Source of the DNA: JAKANT01 sp035502095
GTDB lineage: Bacteria; Pseudomonadota; Gammaproteobacteria; Burkholderiales; Burkholderiaceae_F
Assembly (NCBI GenBank): GCA_035502095.1
Contig: DATJUX010000022.1
Location: 62,001-126,000 of the forward strand
DNA length: 64,000 nt
Reading direction: 5' to 3'
Each line of letters begins with the position of its first letter. Positions within the stretch are counted from its first letter, which is position 1. Under the pieces are notes generated by a model. The model was not told the origin of the DNA and did not search any database. It worked only from the letters and a program-made list of their open reading frames with translations. The position numbers were made by a program, and so were the translations under genes. Below, piece by piece: positions 34,474 through 44,500 of this stretch.

Positions 34474-37400
34474 CTACGTCGCGGCGTGCACCGTATCCGG
34501 CACGGCGTTCCGCGCGCGTTCCGCCCCGCGCAGGAGCGCGATCAGCGGGGCGTAGGCCACGCCCGACTCGGCCACGACGCGATGGAGCAACTCTTCGAGT
34601 TCCAGCCCCGGCCACGCCGGCCCGGCATCCCCCGCCGGCGTATCCGCGAGCCTCGTGTGCAGCGCCTCGCGCTCGGGCGCGCTCGCCGCCGGATGCGCGG
34701 CGGCGAATTTCCAGACCGCGCGGGCGCACAGCGATTCCCCTTGCGCCGCCAGCAGGTCGCCGAAGAACGAGACCGCGTTGAGATGGAGCGGCGCGCGCCG
34801 CGTCGCCAGCCCGATGTCGAGCGCCGCGGCAAGGTGCGCGCGCGCCTGGGCAAGATCGTCGCGGAGCAGGTCGAGCCGCACGAAGTACAGCTGCAGGTAG
34901 GCCAGCAGGCCGCGATTGCCGGCGCTGCGCGCCGCTTCGAGCGCGCGCGCGGCGAGCGCATCGGCCGCCGGCAGGTCGCCGGTTTCGATCGCGACATCGA
35001 TCAGGTTGGCGAGGATCAGCGCGCGCGTGCCGACGATGCCGTGCCGCTCGCAGATGGCAAGCCCTTCGTGGTGCTTGACCCGCGACGACTCGAAATCGCG
35101 CTTGACGCCGTACAGGACGCCGAGGTTGTTCAGGCACAGCGCCAGACCCGCGGCATCGTCGAGGTCGCGGTGGCGCTGCAGCGACTGCAGCGAAAGGCGC
35201 AGCGACTCGTCGTACCGGCCCAACGCCTTCTCGGCCAATGCGAGGTTGTCCAGCAGGGCGGCGACCTGGTGCGGATTTCCCGCGGCGACCGCGCGCCGCA
35301 GCGCGCGCGCAAAGAGCCGCCTCGCGTCGGCGGGGCGCCCGAGACGCAAGGCACACGAGCCGAGCACGTTCAAGCTCAACGCCTGCGCGCCGTAGTCGCG
35401 TGCGGCACGCGCGGCACCAAGAGCCTGCAGTGCCGTCGCTCCTGCCGTGGCGTGACGATCGAGGCGATATTCGATGTGCGCGATCACGCTGCCGAAGGTC
35501 GCCTGCAGCGCGGCGCTCGCCTGGGTCGGCGGCAGGACCGCGGCCTCGCGCAGGAGCTCCAGGGCGTCTTCGAGGCCGCCCTGGTGGTCGACGAAGTCGA
35601 ACAGTGTTTGCGTGCTGCGGCTCAGCTCGTCGACGGCCTCGTTCCTCACCGCCCAGCGCCACGCGCGGCGGCAGTTGTCGAACTCGCTCCCGATCCGCTC
35701 CAACGCCTCGCGATCGCCGCTGCCGACGGGGCGGCGCAATTGTGCGAGCAGGCGATGGAAGTAGAGCGCGTGCGCGCGCTCGGTCGCGCTGCGTGCCTCC
35801 GGGTCGTCCGAGAGCCGCAGGCCGGCGAGCTGATGCACCAGCGGATGCAGGAGCAGGCGTTCGCCGCTCTTGCGCAGCAGCGACTTGTCGACGAGAGCGC
35901 CGAGCACCGGCAGCGACGCCGCGGCGATGTCGCGCGCCGCCCCGGCGGTGAAACCGCCGCGGAAGACCGCCAGGCGCGTCAGGACGCTGCGCTCCCGCGC
36001 CGAGAGCAGTCGCCACGACCGGTCGAAGACGGCCTCGATGCTCGCGTGGCGGACCGCGTGGCTCGCGTCCGCGGCGCGCAGGAGTTCCGCACCGCGACCG
36101 AGCTCGGCGGCGATGTCCCTGCATGACAGGACACGCGTCCAGCCCGCGGTGAGCTCGAGCGCCAGCGGCAGTCCCTCGACCCGCCGGCAGATGTCGATGA
36201 TCGACGCGATTTCGTTCGCGACGACGAGCGCGGGCTGCACGCGCCGTGCGCTGCGCACGAACAGGCGCACGGCATCGAACCCTTCCGCGTGCTCCTCGTC
36301 TTCGGGGTCGGGCCACGGCATGCCCTCCAGCGGCAGCAGCCACTCGGAGGCGGTCGCCAGCCGCATGCGCGAAGTGACGACGAGCTTCAGGCCGGGGCTC
36401 GCTTGCAGCAGCGTCTCCAGGATCGACGCATCGCCGGTCAGGTGCTCGAAGTTGTCGAGTACGACAAGCAGGCGCCGTCCCTGCAGGAGTTCGATGACGC
36501 GGTCCAGCGGGTTAGCGCGCGCGACCGGTTCGATGCCGAGTTCACGCGCCAGCAGGGCGCCGATTTCGCGCGCCGACCCGATGTCTTCCAGCGCAACGAA
36601 GATCGCGCCATCGGGATAGTCGCGGCCGGATGTCTCGAGGGCGCGGCGCGCCAGCCGGCTCTTTCCCACGCCGCCCGGTCCGATCAACGTGAGCAGCCGG
36701 CAGCCCTCCTGCGCGAGCAGCCTGGCGATCTCGCGCAACTCGAGGGAGCGCCCGACGAACCCGTCGTCGCTCGCGGCAGCAGGGGGCGGCGGGCGCTGTG
36801 CGGGTACCGCGGAAGCACCCAGCGCATCGGCCAGCTGCTTCAGCTCGGCGCCCGGCACGAGCCCGAGTTCGTCCGCCAGTCGCGCCTCGAACGCCTGGTA
36901 TGCGTGACGCGCGCGCGCGCCCTGCCCGTCGCGCGCGAGCAGTCTCATCTGCGCGAGCAGCGCGGCTTCGTCGAGCGGGTCGAGTGCGAGCAGCTGCGTC
37001 GCCAGCGCGATGCCGGCTGCCGCCGCCAGATCGGGCGCGCCCAGCCGCAGCAAGATGGCGTTGCGCGCTGCGGTCGCGATGCGCTCGCGCTCGAAACTCA
37101 ACCAGCTCGACCAGGCATCGCTCTGCCCATCATCGAAGCCGGCCAGCAGCTCGCCACGCTGCAGTCGCAACGCGTGCTCGACCCGCCCGGCGCCCAGGGC
37201 GAGCTCGAAGGCCTGCACGTCGGTGGACGCGTCGAAGCGCGCCGCGCCCCCCTGCCGTTGCAGGCCGCCGCTCCAGGGAAACGACTGGAAACGGAACAGC
37301 ACTTTGCGCAGGTTCGTATAGGCAAGCCGGGTTTCGAGCTCGGGCCAGAAGAGCGCTGCGAGTTCGGCGCGTCCGACCCACGAACCCTTCAGCGCCAGGA

Positions 37401-37533
37401 ACACGAGCAGTTGGCTGCGGCGCTCGAACGCGAGCGCCGCTGTCGTGCCCGCGAACTCGACCTGCGGCGGTCCGAACAGGATCAGGTTTGCCGGAGCGCC
37501 GCTGAGCGGGTCGGCATCGAGCGAAAGGTCCAT
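34474..37533 (-). CDS. large SARP/BTAD-ATPase transcriptional activator
   Basis: The 1019-residue protein has an N-terminal winged-helix/BTAD part (ANLILFGPPQVEFAG, RRSQLLVFLALKGSWVGRAE, LAALFWPELETRLAYTNLRK; BTAD to about 255). An NB-ARC-like ATPase follows, with Walker A LLTLIGPGGVGKSRLA and Walker B RRLLVVLDNFEHL. About 400 residues of TPR-like helices finish it. Proteins of this plan integrate ligand or protein signals with ATP and activate nearby genes. The adjacent downstream diiron-like gene is its likeliest target. Start ATG 37533 is chosen over TTG 37593. Confidence 0.8.
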   Translation of the reverse strand: MDLSLDADPLSGAPANLILFGPPQVEFAGTTAALAFERRSQLLVFLALKGSWVGRAELAALFWPELETRLAYTNLRKVLFRFQSFPWSGGLQRQGGAARFDASTDVQAFELALGAGRVEHALRLQRGELLAGFDDGQSDAWSSWLSFERERIATAARNAILLRLGAPDLAAAAGIALATQLLALDPLDEAALLAQMRLLARDGQGARARHAYQAFEARLADELGLVPGAELKQLADALGASAVPAQRPPPPAAASDDGFVGRSLELREIARLLAQEGCRLLTLIGPGGVGKSRLARRALETSGRDYPDGAIFVALEDIGSAREIGALLARELGIEPVARANPLDRVIELLQGRRLLVVLDNFEHLTGDASILETLLQASPGLKLVVTSRMRLATASEWLLPLEGMPWPDPEDEEHAEGFDAVRLFVRSARRVQPALVVANEIASIIDICRRVEGLPLALELTAGWTRVLSCRDIAAELGRGAELLRAADASHAVRHASIEAVFDRSWRLLSARERSVLTRLAVFRGGFTAGAARDIAAASLPVLGALVDKSLLRKSGERLLLHPLVHQLAGLRLSDDPEARSATERAHALYFHRLLAQLRRPVGSGDREALERIGSEFDNCRRAWRWAVRNEAVDELSRSTQTLFDFVDHQGGLEDALELLREAAVLPPTQASAALQATFGSVIAHIEYRLDRHATAGATALQALGAARAARDYGAQALSLNVLGSCALRLGRPADARRLFARALRRAVAAGNPHQVAALLDNLALAEKALGRYDESLRLSLQSLQRHRDLDDAAGLALCLNNLGVLYGVKRDFESSRVKHHEGLAICERHGIVGTRALILANLIDVAIETGDLPAADALAARALEAARSAGNRGLLAYLQLYFVRLDLLRDDLAQARAHLAAALDIGLATRRAPLHLNAVSFFGDLLAAQGESLCARAVWKFAAAHPAASAPEREALHTRLADTPAGDAGPAWPGLELEELLHRVVAESGVAYAPLIALLRGAERARNAVPDTVHAAT

Positions 37534-37692
37534 GCGTGGAAGACGCGCCTCGGCGCAGCGACGCAGATAGGTCTTCGATTGTGGTCCGGGCAACGCGCCT
37601 TGCCCATCGCTGGCGCACCTGGTGAACTACCCGAGGCTCTGCACGTCACAGCGGCGTCCGGTGAAATCCGGGCGACGACACGCTCTTCCGTT

Positions 37693-37750
37693 CGTCATCG
37701 CGAGGTGCAGGCGAAGGATCTCGGCCGCTCGACTGCCGGGACCCTTCGCT
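37693..37750. repeat. dispersed intergenic repeat, family A (diverged)
   Basis: CGTCATCGCGAGGTGCAGGC followed by GAAGGATCTCGGCCGC matches the family A core with several changes. It occupies the roughly 220-bp gap between the pullulanase end and the regulator start; the rest of that gap holds nothing recognisable. Confidence 0.35.
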
Positions 37751-37757
37751 GAACCGA

Positions 37758-40700
37758 TCACTGCCCGTCGTTGTCGTCCGACCCGCGCACCTCGAACACC
37801 GCCGCGGTGCGCGCGGGCACCGTGAAGCGGCCGGTGGCCGGATCGAACGTCGACGTCTTCACCACCGGGTCGGCGCCCCGGCGCTGGATCGCATGCAGGC
37901 GCGTGCGGGTGCCAGCGAAATCGGGCCGACTGCCGGTCTGCGGCGTAAAGCTCGCGGCCACCTTGTCGGCGTTGACGAGCACGACCAGGGCGCGCCCGCG
38001 ATCGCCGGCGATCGCCATCACGATCAAGGCGGGATTCTGCGTCGGGCCGGTGTTGTAGAACTTCAGCCGCGCGTAGATCTCCTGCGCCGAACCGAGGTTC
38101 AGCAGCGGCGTGCCGGCGCGGATCGCGAGAAAGTCGGCGAAATTGCGCCGCGCCTGGTCGATCTCGGCAAAGCCCGGCTTGAGCGACGGATCGCGCAGGA
38201 ACGGCGCCATCACGCTCCAGTTGTTGGTGTCGTTCGACCACGCCGGCGGCAGCCCCACGGCCCAGTTGTTCGACTGGTAGGTGAAGTCGAGCCTGTTGAA
38301 CCAGTCGCCGGAGTCGTAGCTGTTGTTGTCGAAGGACTTCGAGCGCAGCAGGTCGTCGCCGGCGTGGAAGAACGAGACGCCTTGCGAGAGCGCGATGATC
38401 GCCAGCCCGAGCGTCTGCGCGCGCACGCGGTCGGCGAGACTGGTCGTCACCGGCAGCTTGTACTGGCTGATGTCGAACAGCGTCTGGTTGTCGTGCGCGG
38501 ACGCGTAGACGATGTTCTCGTCCGGACGGCCCGTGTACGCCGCGGGCTGGCCGAAGTAGTCGACCTGCGAGCCCGCAACCAGGTTGCCGTCCTTGTCGAC
38601 CAGCATGTAGTCCTTCAGGTTGCCCGCCATGCCGAGCATGATCAGGTCCTTCAGGTGGGCGAGCCCGTCGCGCTGGCTGGCGTTCTGCGGATCGGCGGCC
38701 GCGTTGTTGTCGTACCAGAGGCCGTTGATGAAGCCCTGGTTCTTCACGAGCGCGGTGCTGCCGTCGAACGGCCCGCCGCCGCGTACGGCGTCGCGCAGGC
38801 GGTCGCTGAAGGTGCCGATGCCCGTGCCCGCCATGTTCAGCTGCGAAGCCTGCACGAAGCGCGCGTCGTTGGCGATGGCACCGAAGTTCCAGCCCTCGCC
38901 GTAGATATACACGTCCGGGTTGTAGCGGCGCAGGTTGTCGCGCAGCTTCACCATCAGGTCCTTCGGATGGAACGACATCAGGTCGAAGCGGAACGCATCG
39001 ATGCCATACGCACGTGTCCAGACCTCGGTGGAGTCGATCATCAGCTTGGCGAACATCGCATTCTCCGACGCGGTATCGGAGCAGCACGAGTCGGCGAGCA
39101 CATTGCCGGAGGCGTCGAGGCGGTGGTAGTAGCCCGGCACGATGCGATCGAGCACCGACTTCGGATCCTGTCCCGAGGCGGTCGTGTGGTTGTAGACGAC
39201 GTCCATGACCACCTTCAGGCCGGCATCGTGCAGCCCCTGCACCATCGCGCGGAATTCGCGGATGCGCGCCAGGCCGTTGGCGTCGGTCGCGTAGCTGCCC
39301 TCCGGCACCGTGTAGTGCCACGGGTCGTAGCCCCAGTTGAAGGCGTCTTTGTTGCGCGTCACGCCGACCGCGGCCTGCTGGTCGGATGAGTCGGGCGCCG
39401 CCGCCGGCACGGACGGCACCTGCTGGTCGGCGGGATTCTCGGGCACGGTCGCGAAGTCGAACGACGGCAGCAGATGCACGTAGGTCAGCCCGGCGTCGGC
39501 GAGCGCGCGCAGGTGCGTCATGCCGCGCGAGTGCTTGTCGGTGAACGCGAGGAACTTGCCGCGCCATGCGGGCGGCACGCTGGAATCGCTGGCGCTGAAG
39601 TCGCGCACGTGCAATTCGTAGACCGACAACGGCCCGAAACCGCCGCGACGCGGGCGGTCTTCGTCCGGGTCACGCCAGCCGGACGGCTTGGTCTCGGGGC
39701 TGTCGAGGTCGACCACGAGGCTGCGCTGGCTGTCGACGCTCAGGCCGAGCGAGTACGGGTCGGTGACGCTGTTGACCTCGACGTGTCCGGTGGAGCGCAC
39801 GTAGACGGCGAGATCGTACTTGTAGTACTTGCGATTGATCCACGAGCGGTCGCCTTCCACCGACCAGACCCCGGTGGCCGCGCTCCAGCGCATCGGCAGC
39901 GTCTTGCCGGCCGGTGCGGACGGCGAGTCGTAGACGACGAGGTTCACGTAATGGGCGGTCGGTGCCCACAGGCGGAACTGCAACCCGCCGGGACGCGCGA
40001 GCTTGCCGTCGTCGGCGTTCCAATCGCGCACGCCAAACCCGCTCACGGTGCCGAGCCGGCCCTTGAACGTGTACAGCGCATCGAGCACACCCGCGATCTG
40101 CAGCGACGTTGCGTCGGCAAGCTTGCCGCCGTGATAGCGGGCGACGACGATCTGCCCCTGCAGCCAGGTCGGCGCCGAGGCGAGATCCGACTGGCGCAGC
40201 GCGAGCGCGGTCGCGGTGGCGATGTACGGATAACGTGCGCGCAAATCCGCGCTCAGCCCGTTCGCATCGACGCTCAGCGGAACGAACGCGCCGCCGACCA
40301 CGTCGGTCTGGTCGGTCGTGATGCCACCGTCGGCGGCGAAGTAGAAGCGATAGGTATCGGCGGGGTCGGCACCCGGCCACGCGATCGTGCCCGGGGCGAG
40401 CCAGTACGCGCGTGCCTTGGTGACATCGCCCACCTTCAGGGGCGGCGGCGAGAAATAGATCGTGCAGTCGTCCTGCAGTTGCCAGATCTCGCTGCCCGAG
40501 GCGAGATTGAGCGCCATGTCGTTGGGGCAGTTCTTGGTCGCCCCGTTGGTCAGGATGAAGTTCAGCACCGGGGCGCCGGCGACCAATGCGACGTCGTAGT
40601 ACACGCCGAAGCTGTCGCTGCCGGACGGTCCCTGGTTGCCCGGATAGGACGGGCTCGGACTGAGCGCGCCGTTCCAGGTGTAGATCACCCAGCCCGCGTA

Positions 40701-41150
40701 GTCGCCGGCGAGGCGGTTGTAGTGGATGCGCGCGCTGGCAGCCTGCGGCGGTGCGAAGTAGATCGTGCAGTCGTCCTGGCGCTGCCAGATCTCGCTGCCC
40801 GAGGCGAGATTGAGCGCCATGTCGTTCGGACAGTTCTTGCTGGCGCCGTTGGTGAGGATGAAATTGAGCAGCGTCGCGCCCGCGGCGAGAGGCACGTCGT
40901 AATAGACGCCGAAGCTGTCGCTGCCCGACGGACCCTGATTGCCCGGATAAGACGGGCTCGGATTGGCCGCGCCCGTCCACGTGTAGATCACCCAGCCCGC
41001 GTAGTCCGATGCCACGCGGTTGTAGTGGATGCGGGCGGTATCGGCGGGGACCTGTGCTTGCGCGGCGGGCATCACGAAGATGCCGCCGATGACGAAACAA
41101 AGCACGGCCAGACGGAGCAAGCGGCCGAGCCGAGCCCGGATGGTTTCCAT
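37758..41150 (-). CDS. secreted pullulanase-type alpha-1,6-glucosidase (GH13) with duplicated starch-binding modules
   Basis: The 1130-residue protein has a signal peptide (about 10-33), then two near-identical pullulanase-associated modules (about 38-135 and 139-236). A further N-terminal domain follows (about 240-340), a CBM48-like region (GGLQFRLWAPTAHYVNLVVYD) and a GH13 barrel. The pullulanase signature FNWGYDPWHYTVPEGSYAT, DVVYNH, the nucleophile region DAFRFDLM (about 721), acid/base GEGWNFG (about 749) and SAHDNQT (about 884) are all intact. It debranches starch, glycogen or pullulan outside the cell. GGGAGGAG lies directly upstream; ATG 41150 or 41153 is possible. Confidence 0.88.
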   Translation of the reverse strand: METIRARLGRLLRLAVLCFVIGGIFVMPAAQAQVPADTARIHYNRVASDYAGWVIYTWTGAANPSPSYPGNQGPSGSDSFGVYYDVPLAAGATLLNFILTNGASKNCPNDMALNLASGSEIWQRQDDCTIYFAPPQAASARIHYNRLAGDYAGWVIYTWNGALSPSPSYPGNQGPSGSDSFGVYYDVALVAGAPVLNFILTNGATKNCPNDMALNLASGSEIWQLQDDCTIYFSPPPLKVGDVTKARAYWLAPGTIAWPGADPADTYRFYFAADGGITTDQTDVVGGAFVPLSVDANGLSADLRARYPYIATATALALRQSDLASAPTWLQGQIVVARYHGGKLADATSLQIAGVLDALYTFKGRLGTVSGFGVRDWNADDGKLARPGGLQFRLWAPTAHYVNLVVYDSPSAPAGKTLPMRWSAATGVWSVEGDRSWINRKYYKYDLAVYVRSTGHVEVNSVTDPYSLGLSVDSQRSLVVDLDSPETKPSGWRDPDEDRPRRGGFGPLSVYELHVRDFSASDSSVPPAWRGKFLAFTDKHSRGMTHLRALADAGLTYVHLLPSFDFATVPENPADQQVPSVPAAAPDSSDQQAAVGVTRNKDAFNWGYDPWHYTVPEGSYATDANGLARIREFRAMVQGLHDAGLKVVMDVVYNHTTASGQDPKSVLDRIVPGYYHRLDASGNVLADSCCSDTASENAMFAKLMIDSTEVWTRAYGIDAFRFDLMSFHPKDLMVKLRDNLRRYNPDVYIYGEGWNFGAIANDARFVQASQLNMAGTGIGTFSDRLRDAVRGGGPFDGSTALVKNQGFINGLWYDNNAAADPQNASQRDGLAHLKDLIMLGMAGNLKDYMLVDKDGNLVAGSQVDYFGQPAAYTGRPDENIVYASAHDNQTLFDISQYKLPVTTSLADRVRAQTLGLAIIALSQGVSFFHAGDDLLRSKSFDNNSYDSGDWFNRLDFTYQSNNWAVGLPPAWSNDTNNWSVMAPFLRDPSLKPGFAEIDQARRNFADFLAIRAGTPLLNLGSAQEIYARLKFYNTGPTQNPALIVMAIAGDRGRALVVLVNADKVAASFTPQTGSRPDFAGTRTRLHAIQRRGADPVVKTSTFDPATGRFTVPARTAAVFEVRGSDDNDGQ
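40453..41038 (-). repeat. tandem duplication of a carbohydrate-module coding unit
   Basis: Two copies of about 283 bp (40453-40735 and 40756-41038) repeat with a 303-bp period, i.e. 101 codons. Long stretches are identical, for example GCCAGATCTCGCTGCCCGAG at 40481 and 40784. Differences are mostly silent or conservative, so the duplication is recent or maintained by conversion. Confidence 0.85.
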
Positions 41151-41444
41151 CATCTCCTCCCGTTTCCGACGAAGAATGCGCGACCTGGTCTTGTGACGCG
41201 CCGGCGCTGGCCTGCCGTGGCGAACGCTCGAAAAGCAGGCCGATACAAGTCTAATCAGGTGTGCCGCGAGTCCGCGTCGCGCCGATGCGGAAGGGATTAG
41301 GCTCGATGCGGGACGGTGTCGCGCGGGTCGGTGCGCGTCCCCGCCGGTGAATCGCGCGAGAAGCACGGTTGTCGCGGCCGAGCAGTTGCGCAAGTGCTGA
41401 CTCGTCGCATACATTGCCGTCGGTCAACCCTCGGCGAGACAGGA

Positions 41445-42092
41445 ATGAGAGCTGCTCATCTGGCGACATGGCTGGTCCTCGGCGCAGTCCTCGGCGCTGC
41501 ACCGCTCACCGGCGGCGCCCAGGTCGTCACGGACCAGCGCGGTCCGCTGGCGAACACCTACGCCGGTGCGAATGTCGGTGTCGGAAACTACCGCTACACC
41601 AATCCGCCGGTCGCCACGGTCGACAACCTCTGTCCCGTGGGCTCGTTCGATTGCAAGAACAAGCCGGTCGGATGGAAGCTCTACGGCGGCTACATGATCA
41701 TTCCCTATTTCGGCCTCGAGGGGTCGTTCTTCACGATGGGCGAGGCCCATTTCAAGGAGGATCTCGGCGGCGGCAGCACGCGCACGGCGAAGGTCGGCAT
41801 CGCGGGCTACGGACTCTCGATGGTCGGCGCGGTGCCCCTCGGCCCGGTCAACCTGAACGGACGCGTTGGCTGGGCGGCCACGACGATCACGCGCAAGGAC
41901 GATGTCGACGGCGTCATCGTCGCGCGCGGCGACCACAGCCGCGGCGAGCCGCTCTTCGGCGCGGGCATCGACTTCCGCATCTGGCGCGGCATGATCCTGC
42001 GCCTCGACTGGGATCGCTCGCGCGCCACGACGGAACTCGGCGAAAAGTTCGAAGCGGACCTTTATTCGGCGGGTATCGGCTGGCGCTTTTGA
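41445..42092 (+). CDS. outer-membrane beta-barrel protein
   Basis: The 215-residue protein has a signal peptide (RAAHLATWLVLGAVLGAA) and alternating amphipathic strands: AGANVGVGNYRYTN, WKLYGGYMIIPYFGLEGSFF, AKVGIAGYGLSMVGAVPL, NLNGRVGWAATTITRK, EPLFGAGIDFRIWRGMILRL and the C-terminal SAGIGWRF ending in Phe. That last residue fits Bam-dependent insertion. It resembles the small OmpA/OmpW-like eight-stranded barrels (porin_4/OMP_b-brl type). Function unknown. The 290 bp before it separate it from the divergent pullulanase gene and must hold both promoters. Confidence 0.75.
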   Translation: MRAAHLATWLVLGAVLGAAPLTGGAQVVTDQRGPLANTYAGANVGVGNYRYTNPPVATVDNLCPVGSFDCKNKPVGWKLYGGYMIIPYFGLEGSFFTMGEAHFKEDLGGGSTRTAKVGIAGYGLSMVGAVPLGPVNLNGRVGWAATTITRKDDVDGVIVARGDHSRGEPLFGAGIDFRIWRGMILRLDWDRSRATTELGEKFEADLYSAGIGWRF

Positions 42093-42221
42093 ACGTCTGG
42101 CCGGGTCTGTGCCAGTACAGCGCCCGGCATGGGAAACAGTTGCACCAGACCGGGTCGTTCGGGCTCAGGCCCTGGTACCGGTTGCGGCGCTGGCGCGGCA
42201 GCCCTCCGTGCCCGTCCGCGG

Positions 42222-43217
<996 letters not shown>

Positions 43218-43610
43218 TTGTTCCAGTCTACGCAGGTGCCATTACGGTTGCGGCCAGCGACCCCTGCGGTCGCTCGATGCGCGGCCAGACATGACCGCGA
43301 CCGCCCGGCCGACTCGCAAGCGGTCGCGCTGCTGAACTCGCGTCGCGGTCGCGGCGCCGGCGCGCGCGAGATGCGGAGCATCGGTCGACTCGAGCCCGCC
43401 CGGGGCGGCGGTGCTCGACGCCGGTTCGCCGGCGTCACGCGACGCGGTGGGAGAGGAGCAGCCAGACGTGGAACCTGCCGCGGCGGTCAGCGCAGGCGCG
43501 GGGCTGCGCGATGCCGGGATCGGCGCGCTCGCATCGGCGACCGTCGACTGCTGATCGCGGGCGTGCGGGCCCCGTGACGATCCGACGTCGCCGGGCGGAA
43601 GCGCTCGCTG
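43218..43610. other. 393-bp stretch without a supported gene
   Basis: I see no ribosome site with a convincing frame. One plus-strand frame ending at a TGA near 43553 is alanine-rich (EQPDVEPAAAVSAGAG) but has no plausible start or family match. The LLM gene promoter must lie at the left end. Confidence 0.4.
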
Positions 43611-43802
43611 CTAGTTTCTCTGGGCCAGCTTGGGAACCACGACCGGCTTGCCGAGGCCTTCGCCCGGCACGACGCGCCTGACCCGACGATCCTTGTTCGT
43701 GCTGGGCTGCCAGCCGAAGCGACGCCAGGTTTCATCCACCGCGGTCGTGCCCGAGGGGACGTAGGTGAACGATTCGCTGAGAATGGACTTCGAGGGCTTC
43801 AT
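43611..43802 (-). CDS. small conserved-looking hypothetical protein, 63 residues
   Basis: ATG 43802 opens a 63-codon frame, MKPSKSILSESFTYVPSGTT then AVDETWRRFGWQPSTNKDRR, ending in VVVPKLAQRN. The SFTYVPS..T.V..TWRRFGWQP pattern is distinctly protein-like, and I recall similar small proteins in Burkholderiales, though without a function. Upstream lie a 15-bp direct repeat and a hairpin that may belong to its promoter region. Confidence 0.55.
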   Translation of the reverse strand: MKPSKSILSESFTYVPSGTTAVDETWRRFGWQPSTNKDRRVRRVVPGEGLGKPVVVPKLAQRN

Positions 43803-43842
43803 GTCCTGGCTCCGAATGCTTGCGCCCTTCGCCGGCGGCCGT

Positions 43843-43873
43843 GCCGTTGTCGCAAACCGCCGTTGTCGCAAAC
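43843..43873. repeat. 15-bp direct repeat upstream of the 63-residue gene
   Basis: GCCGTTGTCGCAAAC occurs at 43843-43857 and again at 43859-43873, a 16-bp period, about 40 bp upstream of the start codon on the minus strand. Further up, GGCATCCCT at 43918-43926 and AGGAATGCC at 43934-43942 form an imperfect hairpin. Together they look like control sequence rather than chance. Confidence 0.45.
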
Positions 43874-44095
43874 ATCTGGGTACTCGCCCAATTTTGAAAC
43901 GCAACCCGGCGTGACTGGCATCCCTCATTTGAAGGAATGCCACGGATCAGGCGTGTGTTCGGCAGAACCGATGCCGGACGGGACTTGGGAACCAGGGCAG
44001 CGCGGAAGTTCGTCTCTGGTGCAGTGACCTGACACCCCGCGCGTCGAGGTGAGCCTCGCTGGGCGGCCCTCGTTCGTGCGCATCGGCCAAACCGA

Positions 44096-44500
44096 TCAGC
44101 GGGCCGCCTTGCAGGTAGCGTTCGCCAACACGATGCGCCGGCCGGTGCCGTCGTGCACCAACGTGCACGACGAACCGCTGCCGACGAGGTGGAAGTGTTC
44201 GGGCCGGCCGGTCCCGCGCCCGTCGAGCAGTCGACCGGTCGCATCGCGCGGCGGCGTGCGCTCGATGATCAGCGCGCTCTCTTTCGTCAGGGCGTCGTCG
44301 GCCAGCGTCACCGGGGCGCCGTTGAGGCTGCTGCGGACCGCCTGCAGCAGTTCCGCGCGGGTCTGCGCGTCCGGCGCAACGAGCACCGCGGGCTGCTCGG
44401 GTGCCGGCGCGGCGCACGCGATGAGCGCGAACAGCGCCGCGCACCCTGCGAGCAGGTTGGGCGCGGGGGCTAGCGCCGGTAGATACGATTCTGGTGCCAC
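44096..44500 (-). CDS. hypothetical lipoprotein, 134 residues
   Basis: GTG 44500 opens the frame, overlapping the end of the S41 peptidase gene by about 31 bp. A lipoprotein signal is clear (LLAGCAALFALIACAAP, with the second Cys best placed as lipobox). The mature part is small and soluble, with two further cysteines (SSCTLVHD and ATCKAAR near the end) that could pair, and VGSGSSCTLVHDGTGRRIVL at its core. No family is recognised. Co-transcription with the peptidase is likely. Confidence 0.55.
   Translation of the reverse strand: MAPESYLPALAPAPNLLAGCAALFALIACAAPAPEQPAVLVAPDAQTRAELLQAVRSSLNGAPVTLADDALTKESALIIERTPPRDATGRLLDGRGTGRPEHFHLVGSGSSCTLVHDGTGRRIVLANATCKAAR

Noticed and set aside
43320..43553. 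Alanine-rich plus-strand frame ending SATVDC
   Set aside because: No plausible start codon or family; probably composition-driven.
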